NCBI GenBank assembly: GCA_964562165.1
Contig: CAZLRZ010000013.1
Span: 1 to 20,208 of the forward strand
Length of the DNA: 20,208 nt
From: JAKQLP01 sp964562165
GTDB taxonomy: Bacteria > Patescibacteriota > Dojkabacteria > B142 > OLB20
Direction: 5' to 3'
This document shows, one piece after another, positions 1 to 7,406 of the stretch; position 1 is the stretch's first letter; each line of letters starts with the position of its first letter. The notes beneath the pieces are model-generated. The model did not search any database, was not told where the DNA came from, and saw nothing but the letters and a program-made list of their open reading frames with translations. The translations under genes were made by a program, and so were the position numbers.

Positions 1-452
1 ATAATCAATATTCATGGAAAAATGACGCTCCAAAGGGCTTTTATCACGAGTTGATAGCATATGTTGCAGGATTGATCCCAGTCGATAAAATCCGCTACGC
101 ATTAGGCGTTGGCAGCCCTGATGACATTCAATTTGCTATTAAATGCGGATGGGATATTTTTGATTGCGTTCTTCCCACCAGAAATGCCCGCCATAGCTTT
201 TTGTATGTTCACAAAGGCGAAGGGGACGCAGAATACAAAACATACGATGTGCTTCATATTAAAAATCAAAAGTATAAATTTGATAAAAATCCAATCGATT
301 CAAAATGCGACTGTTTAACTTGTAAAACCATCGATCGAGCCTACCTTAGATATCTATTAAAAAGCAAAAACTCAACAGGTTTTAGATATGCTACAATTCA
401 TAATCTAAGGTTTTATCAACAATTTATTTCCGAACTTAAAAAGGATGCCTAA
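1..452 (+). CDS. tgt: Queuine/preQ1 tRNA-guanine transglycosylase, C-terminal part
   Basis: C-terminal about 149 codons of tRNA-guanine transglycosylase, which swaps G34 of GUN anticodons for a queuosine precursor. The 5' end lies outside the window and the frame is open from base 3. The segment holds the family hallmark FDCVLPTRNARH, whose Asp is the nucleophile in characterised TGTs. It also has the zinc site CDCLTC followed by the His of the TIHNLRF block, and the stretch RAYLRYLL typical of the end of the TIM barrel. The TTG at 51 is an internal Leu codon, not a start, because homology continues upstream of it. Its stop codon overlaps the uvrB start by 8 bases, so the two are probably co-transcribed and translationally coupled. 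The identification is secure. Whether the bacterial preQ1 type applies is by analogy. Confidence 0.95.
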   Translation, partial: NQYSWKNDAPKGFYHELIAYVAGLIPVDKIRYALGVGSPDDIQFAIKCGWDIFDCVLPTRNARHSFLYVHKGEGDAEYKTYDVLHIKNQKYKFDKNPIDSKCDCLTCKTIDRAYLRYLLKSKNSTGFRYATIHNLRFYQQFISELKKDA

Positions 453-2565
453 CTTTAAATTAGTCTCAAAATTCAAACCTTCAATTCCTCAAGAGAAAGT
501 TATCAAAGATATGACCACCGGCCTAAAGAGTGGCTTCAAAGATCAAACCTTGGTTGGTATTACAGGTTCTGGAAAAACCTTTGTGATGGCGAATATTATC
601 GAGAAGGTTAATAAGCCTACATTGATTTTGGCTCATAATAAAACTTTGGCCGCGCAACTTTTTGCTGAATTTAGATCATTCTTTCCAAATAATAGCGTTA
701 AATACTTCATATCATACTATGACTATTATCAGCCGGAGGCTTACATTCCAAAAAGGGACCTGTATATCGAAAAGGAATCTGAAGTTAATAAAACAATTGA
801 AAAATATAGAAATGCTGCCACTCAATCATTGCTCACTCGAAACGATACAATCATTATCGCTTCAGTATCGTGCATTTATGGCTTAGGCGATCCGGACAAT
901 TACGAAGCTTTAGCTAGAGAAATCCATGTTGGTGACAAGTATAGTAGAGAAAAGTTTTTGAGACATTTATCGGATATGCAGTTCGAAAGAACTTCGACGG
1001 AATTTATTTCCGGAACTTATCGGGTGCGTGGCGATAATGTTGAAATCTATTTAACTTCAAGCGACGAAGCAGTTAGGGTAGAGTATTTTGGCGATGAAAT
1101 TGAAGCTATTAAAATTATTAGTCCAATAACTGGTGAGATTTTTGATAAGCCAACTTCGATTAAAATTTTTCCAGCAAAACATTTTGTAACTCCTTACGAA
1201 AAACTAAATGGCATTATGCCAGTTATAGCCAAGGATCTCGACAAAGAAGTCTTGTCATTTCAAAAGCGAAATAAATTAATTGAATCATACAGGCTTGAAC
1301 AAAGAGTAAAATTCGATCTTGAAATGATGGCCGAAACGGGCTACTGCACAGGTATCGAAAACTATTCGAGATACTTGGACAGTCGCGAAATTGGATCGCC
1401 TCCATCAACACTTTTGGATTATTTCCCAGATGATTGGCTACTATTCATTGATGAATCGCATATAACCCTACCTCAAGTTAGAGGTATGTATAACGGTGAT
1501 CGTATGCGAAAAGAGACTTTAGTTAACTTTGGATTTAGATTGCAGGCAGCATTAGATAATCGACCGTTAAAGTTTGAAGAGTTTCAAAGACGAATCAACC
1601 AAGTAATTTACACTTCGGCAACACCTTCGGAATATGAACTTAAGCGAAGTACAAACAATCCTATTAAAACCGAAGAAAATGATAACTATAACGGAATTTC
1701 AGAATTAATAATCCGTCCAACTGGTTTATTAGACCCCAAAATCGATATCAGGCCTATTGATCAAGATTCTTTTAGATCTTTGAAGGGTGATATTTTGCTA
1801 AACAAATACAATGATATGACAATAGCCAGCTTGAATTCATATCCAAACAATCAAGTTGACGATTTGATAAATGAAATAAAAAAGACAGTAGAAAAAAACG
1901 AGAGAGTTTTAGTTACAACCCTAACTAAAAGAATGTCAGAAGATCTTGCCGGATATCTAACCCAGATAGGTATAAAAGTGACATATATTCATTCGGATAT
2001 TGATTCGATAAAAAGAGTAGAAATATTAAATAACTTACGTTTAGGTAAGTTTGATTGTTTAATTGGAATCAATCTTTTAAGAGAAGGTCTTGATCTCCCA
2101 GAAGTCTCGCTAGTAGCCATATTAGACGCTGACAAAGAAGGATTTCTAAGATCAAAAACCTCACTGGTTCAAACAATGGGAAGAGCCGCCAGGCATATCA
2201 ACGGACACGTCATTATGTACGCTGGCCACATTACGGAAAGTATGAAATTTGCAACAGATCTCACCCGCGCAAGAAGATTAGTCCAAGACGAATACAATAA
2301 AAAGAACGGAATCACTCCAACAGGAATCCAAAAAGCTATTATGGAAGGCTTGAAAACAAGCGATGAAGAAGCAGATAAAGAAAAAGAGAAAGAGGTTTTG
2401 TCACTTTTTAAAAGAGCAGAAATGTATCCTGTCCTTGAAAAAGATGCACAGAAGTTACTTCAAAAAGAGATCGAACTTCAAATGGAACTATATTCCGAAA
2501 TGCTGGAATTCGAAAAAGCTGCAGAATGTAGAGATTTACTAATCAAACTTCGTGAGAAAAAATAA
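445..2565 (+). CDS. uvrB: UvrABC excinuclease subunit B
   Basis: Damage-verifying helicase-like subunit of nucleotide excision repair, loaded by UvrA and cut with UvrC. It has 706 residues, longer than the usual 660-680. Visible are Walker A GITGSGKT (38-45), the beta-hairpin tyrosine cluster YYDYYQPEAYIP (91-102), Walker B FIDESH (334-339), the GINLLREGLD and ADKEGFLRS blocks, the motif VI region QTMGRAARH, and a C-terminal UVR (UvrC-binding) helix pair at about 665-703. The extra length is mostly an insertion of about 29 residues at 438-469, between the DIRP and QVDDL blocks that are nearly adjacent in E. coli UvrB. The ATG at 445 overlaps the end of tgt; an AAGG sits directly against it, too close for normal Shine-Dalgarno use. 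A uvrA gene begins at 18936 in this window. Confidence 0.98.
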   Translation: MPNFKLVSKFKPSIPQEKVIKDMTTGLKSGFKDQTLVGITGSGKTFVMANIIEKVNKPTLILAHNKTLAAQLFAEFRSFFPNNSVKYFISYYDYYQPEAYIPKRDLYIEKESEVNKTIEKYRNAATQSLLTRNDTIIIASVSCIYGLGDPDNYEALAREIHVGDKYSREKFLRHLSDMQFERTSTEFISGTYRVRGDNVEIYLTSSDEAVRVEYFGDEIEAIKIISPITGEIFDKPTSIKIFPAKHFVTPYEKLNGIMPVIAKDLDKEVLSFQKRNKLIESYRLEQRVKFDLEMMAETGYCTGIENYSRYLDSREIGSPPSTLLDYFPDDWLLFIDESHITLPQVRGMYNGDRMRKETLVNFGFRLQAALDNRPLKFEEFQRRINQVIYTSATPSEYELKRSTNNPIKTEENDNYNGISELIIRPTGLLDPKIDIRPIDQDSFRSLKGDILLNKYNDMTIASLNSYPNNQVDDLINEIKKTVEKNERVLVTTLTKRMSEDLAGYLTQIGIKVTYIHSDIDSIKRVEILNNLRLGKFDCLIGINLLREGLDLPEVSLVAILDADKEGFLRSKTSLVQTMGRAARHINGHVIMYAGHITESMKFATDLTRARRLVQDEYNKKNGITPTGIQKAIMEGLKTSDEEADKEKEKEVLSLFKRAEMYPVLEKDAQKLLQKEIELQMELYSEMLEFEKAAECRDLLIKLREKK

Positions 2566-2571
2566 CCCACA

Positions 2572-2590
2572 AAAAGTTAGCAGAAGCTAA
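2572..2590 (-). terminator. Weak hairpin terminator of the rpsT operon
   Basis: Read on the minus strand, TTAGC-TTCT-GCTAA forms a 5-bp stem with a 4-base loop, followed by CTTTTTG. The stem contains the TAG stop of the permease gene. It lies between convergent genes (uvrB and the permease) that are only 21 bases apart. The stem is short and AT-rich, so this is a modest candidate. Confidence 0.4.
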
Positions 2591-3666
2591 TTCAGCTGGG
2601 CCTTAATGTCTTCTTTGTAGAATTCAATAATAATCTGAATAACAGCGACAATAGGCACAATCAATATTGCTCCCATCACTTGGAAGAGTATAAATCCTGA
2701 TACCAACGATATGATGGTGATAATAGGATCAAGCCCAATAACTTTTTTCATAAGCTTTGGAACTACCAAGTTACCTTCTATCTGTTGAAGGCCAATAAAC
2801 AATACTGGTGCATAGATGATCATAAAGGTTTGCTGAGTGGCTAAGGCAATTAAGAAAGATAAGATTGCTCCAACACTCATTCCTGTTCCTGGGATAATTT
2901 CTAAAATGAATACCAACATTGCGATTGGAAGAGCATAATTATGCAGTGTGTAATTTGGAATGAATAAAACCGGTAGGGTTAAACCTAACCAGGCTGCGAA
3001 TCCGGCTAAAGACATCAATAAAATTTGAGCTCTAAACCATTTTCCAAGTTTTTCGGAAATACTTTTAAATAAACCTAGGTATCTGGCTTTTTGATCAACT
3101 GGCACAAATACGGTTGCTCCAAGTAAGATATCTTCTTTTCTAGCAAGTAGATAAATCGAAAGGATTATGATCATACCAAAAGCAATACTAAAGCTAGAGG
3201 CAAAACTCAAAATTCCTAAAGCTCCGCTTAGACTTGAAGCAAAGAATGTGCCATCAACTTTTAATACAGACGAAACCATTTCTTTTAGACTTTGTTGTAC
3301 AACATTTGGGTCAAGGAACTGGAAGTCTGAAGGAAGTGTAAAGCTAGTCAAAATACTATAAACCAGGTTAGGGATTTGGGAGATCAAGTTGGTCAACTGA
3401 GTCCAAGCTTCACCAATAATTGTCCCAACAAATAATCCAATGACAACAAAGACAACAATATAGACAATGGCGATTGCAAGGCCTCTTGGCACTTTTACAG
3501 AAACCAATTTATCTACATATTCTCTAAAAGCTGAACTTAAAATATATGCAATAAACAACATAAAGAAGACTAGTCTAAGTTCCCAGGCGACAAAAAAGCC
3601 TAAGATAACTAGAAAAGCGAAAATAACGGATTTGGGGGACAGTTCAACTTTTACTTTGTTTTGCAT
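2587..3666 (-). CDS. AI-2E family transporter (PerM/YhhT-like permease)
   Basis: Integral membrane protein of 359 residues with the architecture of the AI-2E transporter family. There are two N-terminal helices (about 13-45), a third at about 62-84, a soluble amphipathic segment, then a cluster of C-terminal helices. Family-typical stretches near the C-terminus include EIIPGTGMSVGAILSF, the GLQQIEGNLVVPKLM segment and the final VMGAILIVPIVAV helix. The family name comes from autoinducer-2 export in one member. Others act as cation antiporters or have unknown substrates, so no substrate can be assigned. It is the last gene of a minus-strand operon, 3 bases downstream of the unknown membrane protein, and ends with TAG. 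No Shine-Dalgarno is visible before the ATG. Confidence 0.88.
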   Translation of the reverse strand: MQNKVKVELSPKSVIFAFLVILGFFVAWELRLVFFMLFIAYILSSAFREYVDKLVSVKVPRGLAIAIVYIVVFVVIGLFVGTIIGEAWTQLTNLISQIPNLVYSILTSFTLPSDFQFLDPNVVQQSLKEMVSSVLKVDGTFFASSLSGALGILSFASSFSIAFGMIIILSIYLLARKEDILLGATVFVPVDQKARYLGLFKSISEKLGKWFRAQILLMSLAGFAAWLGLTLPVLFIPNYTLHNYALPIAMLVFILEIIPGTGMSVGAILSFLIALATQQTFMIIYAPVLFIGLQQIEGNLVVPKLMKKVIGLDPIITIISLVSGFILFQVMGAILIVPIVAVIQIIIEFYKEDIKAQLN

Positions 3667-3669
3667 TTT

Positions 3670-4197
3670 TTATTTTTTAATTAAATCTATTTCAGCAAAT
3701 AAATCCTTAAAGAAAATTATACTAAAAGATAACGAAAATAACAGCGAAATCATTAAAACCCAACTATAGCAAAGCCCTTGAAAGTAGTTAATAACTATAA
3801 TGATATTGGCCATCCACATAAATCCGAGCCATATAATTCCTGAATGATAAAGTTTAAAAGAAGTCGAAACCAAATTTAACAAATTATATTTTGCGAGCTT
3901 TGAAACGGATTCGTTACTAATATGAGTATCATGAAAGTAAATCGCCTTAATAATAATCACCGACATACCAATAAGTATGACAGTAAACATAAACAGATCC
4001 GAATATGAAGAAACTAATAAAATGCTGTCTTCAGGCACAAATGTATTGAACTGTAATAAATTTCTACTAGCAGAGTCAAAATCAAGGGGGATATTCCATA
4101 AAGCTGCAACAAATAAAATTCCGGCAAATTTGCCTAAAGCCATTAAAATAGCGGGAACTATGCTGTATTCAATTAGCTTGAGCAGTGTATTTTTCAT
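3670..4197 (-). CDS. Unknown four-helix membrane protein
   Basis: Hypothetical protein of 175 residues that I do not recognise. It has about four hydrophobic helices (near 10-33, 59-87, 117-137 and 143-165). A short polar loop at 88-110 (FHDTHISNESVSKLAKYN) and a basic C-terminal tail separate or follow them. It lies between rpsT (18 bases upstream) and the AI-2E permease (3 bases downstream) on the same strand, so it is almost certainly co-transcribed and may assist the permease. There is no cleavable signal peptide, no cysteine cluster and no recognisable catalytic motif. The ATG start at 4197 has no Shine-Dalgarno. It is probably real, given tight packing and an uninterrupted hydrophobic pattern. 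Confidence 0.8.
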   Translation of the reverse strand: MKNTLLKLIEYSIVPAILMALGKFAGILFVAALWNIPLDFDSASRNLLQFNTFVPEDSILLVSSYSDLFMFTVILIGMSVIIIKAIYFHDTHISNESVSKLAKYNLLNLVSTSFKLYHSGIIWLGFMWMANIIIVINYFQGLCYSWVLMISLLFSLSFSIIFFKDLFAEIDLIKK

Positions 4198-4215
4198 TTG
4201 TTACTTTAAAAACCT

Positions 4216-4470
4216 CTACTTTTTGGCAGAACTTTTCTTAACAAACTCAGAAATTTTTGATTTGATTCTAGCAGCTTTTTTAGCGTGAATAACGCGTTTT
4301 TTAACTGCTGTATCTACTTTACTGTAAGCAGAATCAACTTCTTTTTTAGGAGTTTTTGAACTTTTCAAAGTTTTGATTTGTTCTTTGTATTCTCGAGTTA
4401 CTCGGGCGTTAACCTTTTGTCTTTTTTTGCTAACTCTTAAAGCTTTTTTTGATGATGCAAGATTTGGCAT
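4216..4470 (-). CDS. rpsT: 30S ribosomal protein S20
   Basis: Small-subunit protein that binds 16S rRNA and helps fold the body of the 30S particle. At 84 residues it has the usual size. It opens with MPNLASSKKALRVSKKR, close to the family's MPNIKSAKKR start, and is Lys-rich throughout. The late block VIHAKKAARIKSKISEFV matches the S20 C-terminal helix (family form IHKNKAARKKSRLA). It is the first gene of the three-gene minus-strand operon and ends with TAG. Confidence 0.95.
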   Translation of the reverse strand: MPNLASSKKALRVSKKRQKVNARVTREYKEQIKTLKSSKTPKKEVDSAYSKVDTAVKKRVIHAKKAARIKSKISEFVKKSSAKK

Positions 4471-4607
4471 TACAATATTAATATAATATAAAACTGTATG
4501 ATTTTACTAAATTATAAGCCTATTAACAAGTTTTTAAAAAGGAAATTGCCAATATAAACTCATTTTGTTATCATTCACATATATTCATATTTATTATTTT
4601 TCTCAAA
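4471..4607. promoter_or_regulatory. Divergent promoter region between rpsT and the SPFH gene
   Basis: Very AT-rich 137-base intergenic region between diverging genes. For rpsT, a minus-strand TATAAT lies at 4516-4511, leaving a leader of roughly 35 bases. Its -35 is poor, and TATATT/TATTAT repeats sit closer to the ATG. For the SPFH gene, TTGTTA at 4565-4570 could serve as a -35 with an AT-rich -10 around 4588-4597, leaving a leader of only a few bases. In DNA this AT-rich such matches occur by chance, so only the presence of divergent promoters is well supported. Confidence 0.4.
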
Positions 4608-5534
4608 ATGGAAGTAGCAGGAGGATTTTTAGCAGTCGTAGGTCCATGCCTATTCTTAGTTTTATTGGTTTTATTTTTCAGCTCATTCTATACAGTAGGT
4701 CAACAGACTGTGGCTATTGTTGAAAGATTTGGAAAGTTCTCAAGGATCGCCAGACCAGGTTTAAATTTTAAAATTCCTCTAATCGAAAGAGTAGCAGGCA
4801 AAATGACCCTTAGAGTACAACAGTTAAATATCAAAGCTGAAACAAAAACATTAGACAATGTCTTTGTTCACATAATGGTTTCTGTTCAATACTTTGTGCT
4901 TCAAGAAAAAGTTTATGATGCTTTCTACAAACTCGATGATCCAGTATTACAAATCAACTCATATGTATTTGACGTAGTTAGAGCAAAAGTTCCTAAGATC
5001 AATCTAGACGATCTTTTCGAGAAAAAAGATGAAATCGCAATTGCTTGTAAAACAGAATTAAACGAAACAATGGTTGGTTTTGGATTCGAAATCTTGAACG
5101 CCCTAGTTACCGATATCGAACCTGACCTAAAGGTTAAAGATTCTATGAACGAAATCAATGCAGCTCAAAGATTAAGAGTTGCAGCAAACGAAAAAGGAGA
5201 AGCCGAAAAGATTCTAAAGGTAAAACAGGCAGAGGCGGAAGCAGAATCAAAAGCCCTTCAAGGTAAGGGTATTGCAGATCAAAGACGAGCAATAATCGAA
5301 GGTTTAAAAGATTCAGTAGGCGATTTCCAAAAATCGGTTAGCGGATCAAATGCTCAAGAAGTAATGAACTTAGTATTGTTAACACAATATTTCGATACAA
5401 TTAAAGAAATCAGTTCAACTTCAAAAACCAATACAATATTGCTTCCTCATTCTCCATCTGGAATGTCTGAAATTGCAGAGCAGATGAGAAACGCCATAAT
5501 AGTCGGAAACGAGGTAATAAATAAAGATAAGTAA
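4608..5534 (+). CDS. SPFH/band-7 (stomatin-like) membrane protein
   Basis: Prohibitin/stomatin superfamily protein of 308 residues. Such proteins oligomerise on the cytoplasmic membrane, form microdomain scaffolds and often modulate membrane proteases. One N-terminal membrane segment (about 7-27) is followed by the SPFH domain (VGQQTVAIVERFGKFSRI, then PGLNFKIPL). Next come the conserved RAKVPKINLDDLFEKKDEIA block and an Ala/Glu/Lys-rich coiled coil (about 185-235, AEAEAESKALQGKG). A C-terminal oligomerisation segment (about 250-270) precedes a low-complexity tail. Sequence style is closest to the stomatin / hypersensitive-induced-reaction branch. The NfeD partner that often accompanies stomatins is absent here. 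It ends 2 bases before prfB and is presumably co-transcribed with it. No Shine-Dalgarno is visible. Confidence 0.92.
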   Translation: MEVAGGFLAVVGPCLFLVLLVLFFSSFYTVGQQTVAIVERFGKFSRIARPGLNFKIPLIERVAGKMTLRVQQLNIKAETKTLDNVFVHIMVSVQYFVLQEKVYDAFYKLDDPVLQINSYVFDVVRAKVPKINLDDLFEKKDEIAIACKTELNETMVGFGFEILNALVTDIEPDLKVKDSMNEINAAQRLRVAANEKGEAEKILKVKQAEAEAESKALQGKGIADQRRAIIEGLKDSVGDFQKSVSGSNAQEVMNLVLLTQYFDTIKEISSTSKTNTILLPHSPSGMSEIAEQMRNAIIVGNEVINKDK

Positions 5535-5536
5535 AA

Positions 5537-6637
5537 ATGAATTTAAACGAAATTGAGGCAACTTACAAAAGCCATGTAGAAAGGTTCGATTCGATTGTCA
5601 AAAAGCTCAATCCTAGCGATAAAGAGACTCAACTTAAAGCCTTAAAAGAGCTGACTTCTTCTAATGACTTTTGGGCTGACAACCAAAAGGCCAGCAGAAT
5701 AATGAAAGAAATTGGGCTTCTCGAAAATGACCTCTCAACAATCCAAAACATGAAGTCGCAACTCGACGAGTTTCCTATTATGTTCGATCTGCTTAAATCC
5801 GAAGACAAGGGCGATTCAACACCCGAAGTTCAAGAACTATCAAATCAAATAATTGAATTGGGCAAAACTATCGAAACAATCGAGCTTAAAACTTTTTTAA
5901 ATGGAAAATTTGATAAATCTGATGCAATTTTAAGTATACATGCAGGGCAAGGTGGCACCGAAGCCAATGATTGGGCTGAAATGCTTTTAAGAATGTATTT
6001 AAGATATTTTGAAAAAGCAGGGTTTGAACCCGAAATCATCCATAAAATCGATGGGAACGAAGCCGGTATTGATTCCGTTACAATCGAAGTTCGAGGGCCT
6101 TATGCCTTTGGCTTTTTAAAAAGAGAACACGGAGCGCATAGACTTGTAAGGGTATCTCCATATAATGCTCAAGGTCTCAGACAGACATCCTTTGCAGGGG
6201 TGGAAGTTATGCCATTAATTGAAGATGATATTGAAGTTAATTTAAAACCCGAGGACATTGAGTTTACAGCGATTCGATCTGCAGGTGCTGGAGGCCAAAA
6301 TGTTAACAAAGTTGCCACCGCCGTTAGAATCGTCCACAAACCTACCGGAATTGTAGTTACCTCCCAATCAGAAAGGAGCCAACTTCGCAATCGTGATGCT
6401 GCAATGAATATTTTAAGGGGTAAACTGTACCAAAAAGAATTAGAAAAGTTTGAAGCTGAACAAAGTTCATTAAAAGGTGAATATAAAATAGCAGGGTGGG
6501 GGAACCAAATTCGCAACTACGTTTTAAATCCTTATAAATTAGTAAAAGATTTAAGGACAAAAATCGAAACCACAAATACAGACGCTGTTTTGGGCGGAGA
6601 CCTTCAAGATTTTATTGAAGCCGAAATCCGCTTGTAA
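5537..6637 (+). CDS. prfB: Peptide chain release factor 2
   Basis: RF2 releases peptides at UGA and UAA stops. The 366 residues align along the whole E. coli RF2 length. They cover an N-terminal helical domain, the IHAGQGGTEANDWAEMLLRM block (134-153), the stop-codon recognition tripeptide region, the catalytic loop SAGAGGQNVNK with GGQ at 252-254, and the C-terminal WGNQIRNYVL and DLRT blocks. The recognition tripeptide reads SPY (207-209) instead of the canonical SPF of RF2. It is clearly not the PxT of RF1. The gene is one continuous frame, so the programmed +1 frameshift that autoregulates many prfB genes is missing. The start ATG lies 2 bases after the SPFH stop codon. Confidence 0.96.
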   Translation: MNLNEIEATYKSHVERFDSIVKKLNPSDKETQLKALKELTSSNDFWADNQKASRIMKEIGLLENDLSTIQNMKSQLDEFPIMFDLLKSEDKGDSTPEVQELSNQIIELGKTIETIELKTFLNGKFDKSDAILSIHAGQGGTEANDWAEMLLRMYLRYFEKAGFEPEIIHKIDGNEAGIDSVTIEVRGPYAFGFLKREHGAHRLVRVSPYNAQGLRQTSFAGVEVMPLIEDDIEVNLKPEDIEFTAIRSAGAGGQNVNKVATAVRIVHKPTGIVVTSQSERSQLRNRDAAMNILRGKLYQKELEKFEAEQSSLKGEYKIAGWGNQIRNYVLNPYKLVKDLRTKIETTNTDAVLGGDLQDFIEAEIRL

Positions 6638-6645
6638 ATCCTTCT

Positions 6646-7329
6646 TTATTTATATATTTTTAGGATTTGTCCGGGGACTATTAATGCCTGACTACCATTT
6701 GGAAGATATCCTATGGATTTTGAATTTGCATCTAATATTTTATGCCACTCAAAACCCGTTCCATATACTGCTTCAGATATTTCCCATAAAGTGTCTCCCT
6801 TTCTAACTTCATAATCACCAAGACCTATATCGCCATGAGCGTAATCTGTTGCATTCCATCTTCCTGTTTGATTCATTCTTGAAATATTTAAGTCTGATTT
6901 TTCTCTGGCGTTTAAAGTAGCAGCTTCAACTCTACCCGTGCTACTGCCATCGCTAATATTACCATCTGGTAAATTATCCATTATTACTCCGGTTCCATCT
7001 ACAACAACATTTTCTGCAATAGTTGGAACAGTATTATCAGTAGCCGTATCTTTAACTGCTAACGAAAACAGACCATTTAATAAGAAATATAAGCCAATAA
7101 CTATTAAGACGATTGATAAAAAGGAAGTTAAATATTTAAATTTGTTTTTAACACCGGATTGGAAATCTTCAATTTCATTTGGGCTTTTTACTGCAACATC
7201 CTCTGTCTTTAGGGATATTTGTGATTTTTCGATTTTTTCAGTTGCTAATTTTGCCGGCTTTACAGGATTTTTCTCAATGAATCTAGATTTAGCCCTAGCA
7301 GCCTTTGACTTTGGGGAATATTTTGCCAT
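6646..7329 (-). CDS. Single-pass membrane protein with C-terminal LysM domain
   Basis: Protein of 227 residues with an inside-out anchored layout. A Lys/Ala-rich cytoplasmic tail (1-65) is followed by one transmembrane helix (about 67-90), then a Thr/Asn/Asp-rich linker (about 91-172). A C-terminal LysM domain (about 173-226) begins YEVRKGDTLWEISEAVYG and ends VPGQILKIY. LysM binds the GlcNAc-containing glycan of peptidoglycan, so the protein probably ties the membrane to the wall. No enzymatic domain is present. It lies 77 bases downstream of sppA on the same strand. That gap is large enough for its own promoter, but I could not pick one with confidence. It converges on prfB, whose end is 8 bases away, with no obvious terminator hairpin between. 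Confidence 0.88.
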   Translation of the reverse strand: MAKYSPKSKAARAKSRFIEKNPVKPAKLATEKIEKSQISLKTEDVAVKSPNEIEDFQSGVKNKFKYLTSFLSIVLIVIGLYFLLNGLFSLAVKDTATDNTVPTIAENVVVDGTGVIMDNLPDGNISDGSSTGRVEAATLNAREKSDLNISRMNQTGRWNATDYAHGDIGLGDYEVRKGDTLWEISEAVYGTGFEWHKILDANSKSIGYLPNGSQALIVPGQILKIYK

Positions 7330-7406
7330 TTTAATGTATTTTAAAAATATATTAAACTGGGCAGAGTTTATTTATAGTAACTTAAATCAATGATAAAAAT
7401 CAATAT

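Noticed and set aside
3467..3769. 100-codon plus-strand frame opposite the permease
   Set aside because: It is antisense to the clear AI-2E permease and the unknown membrane gene, with no recognisable protein character.
6169..6516. 115-codon minus-strand frame inside prfB
   Set aside because: It is a shadow of the RF2 coding sequence on the opposite strand, with no family similarity visible.
7330..7406. Promoter for the LysM gene
   Set aside because: TTGATT and TATAAA matches exist on the minus strand, but at spacings of 8 or 21 bases. Nothing with proper spacing stands out in this AT-rich gap.
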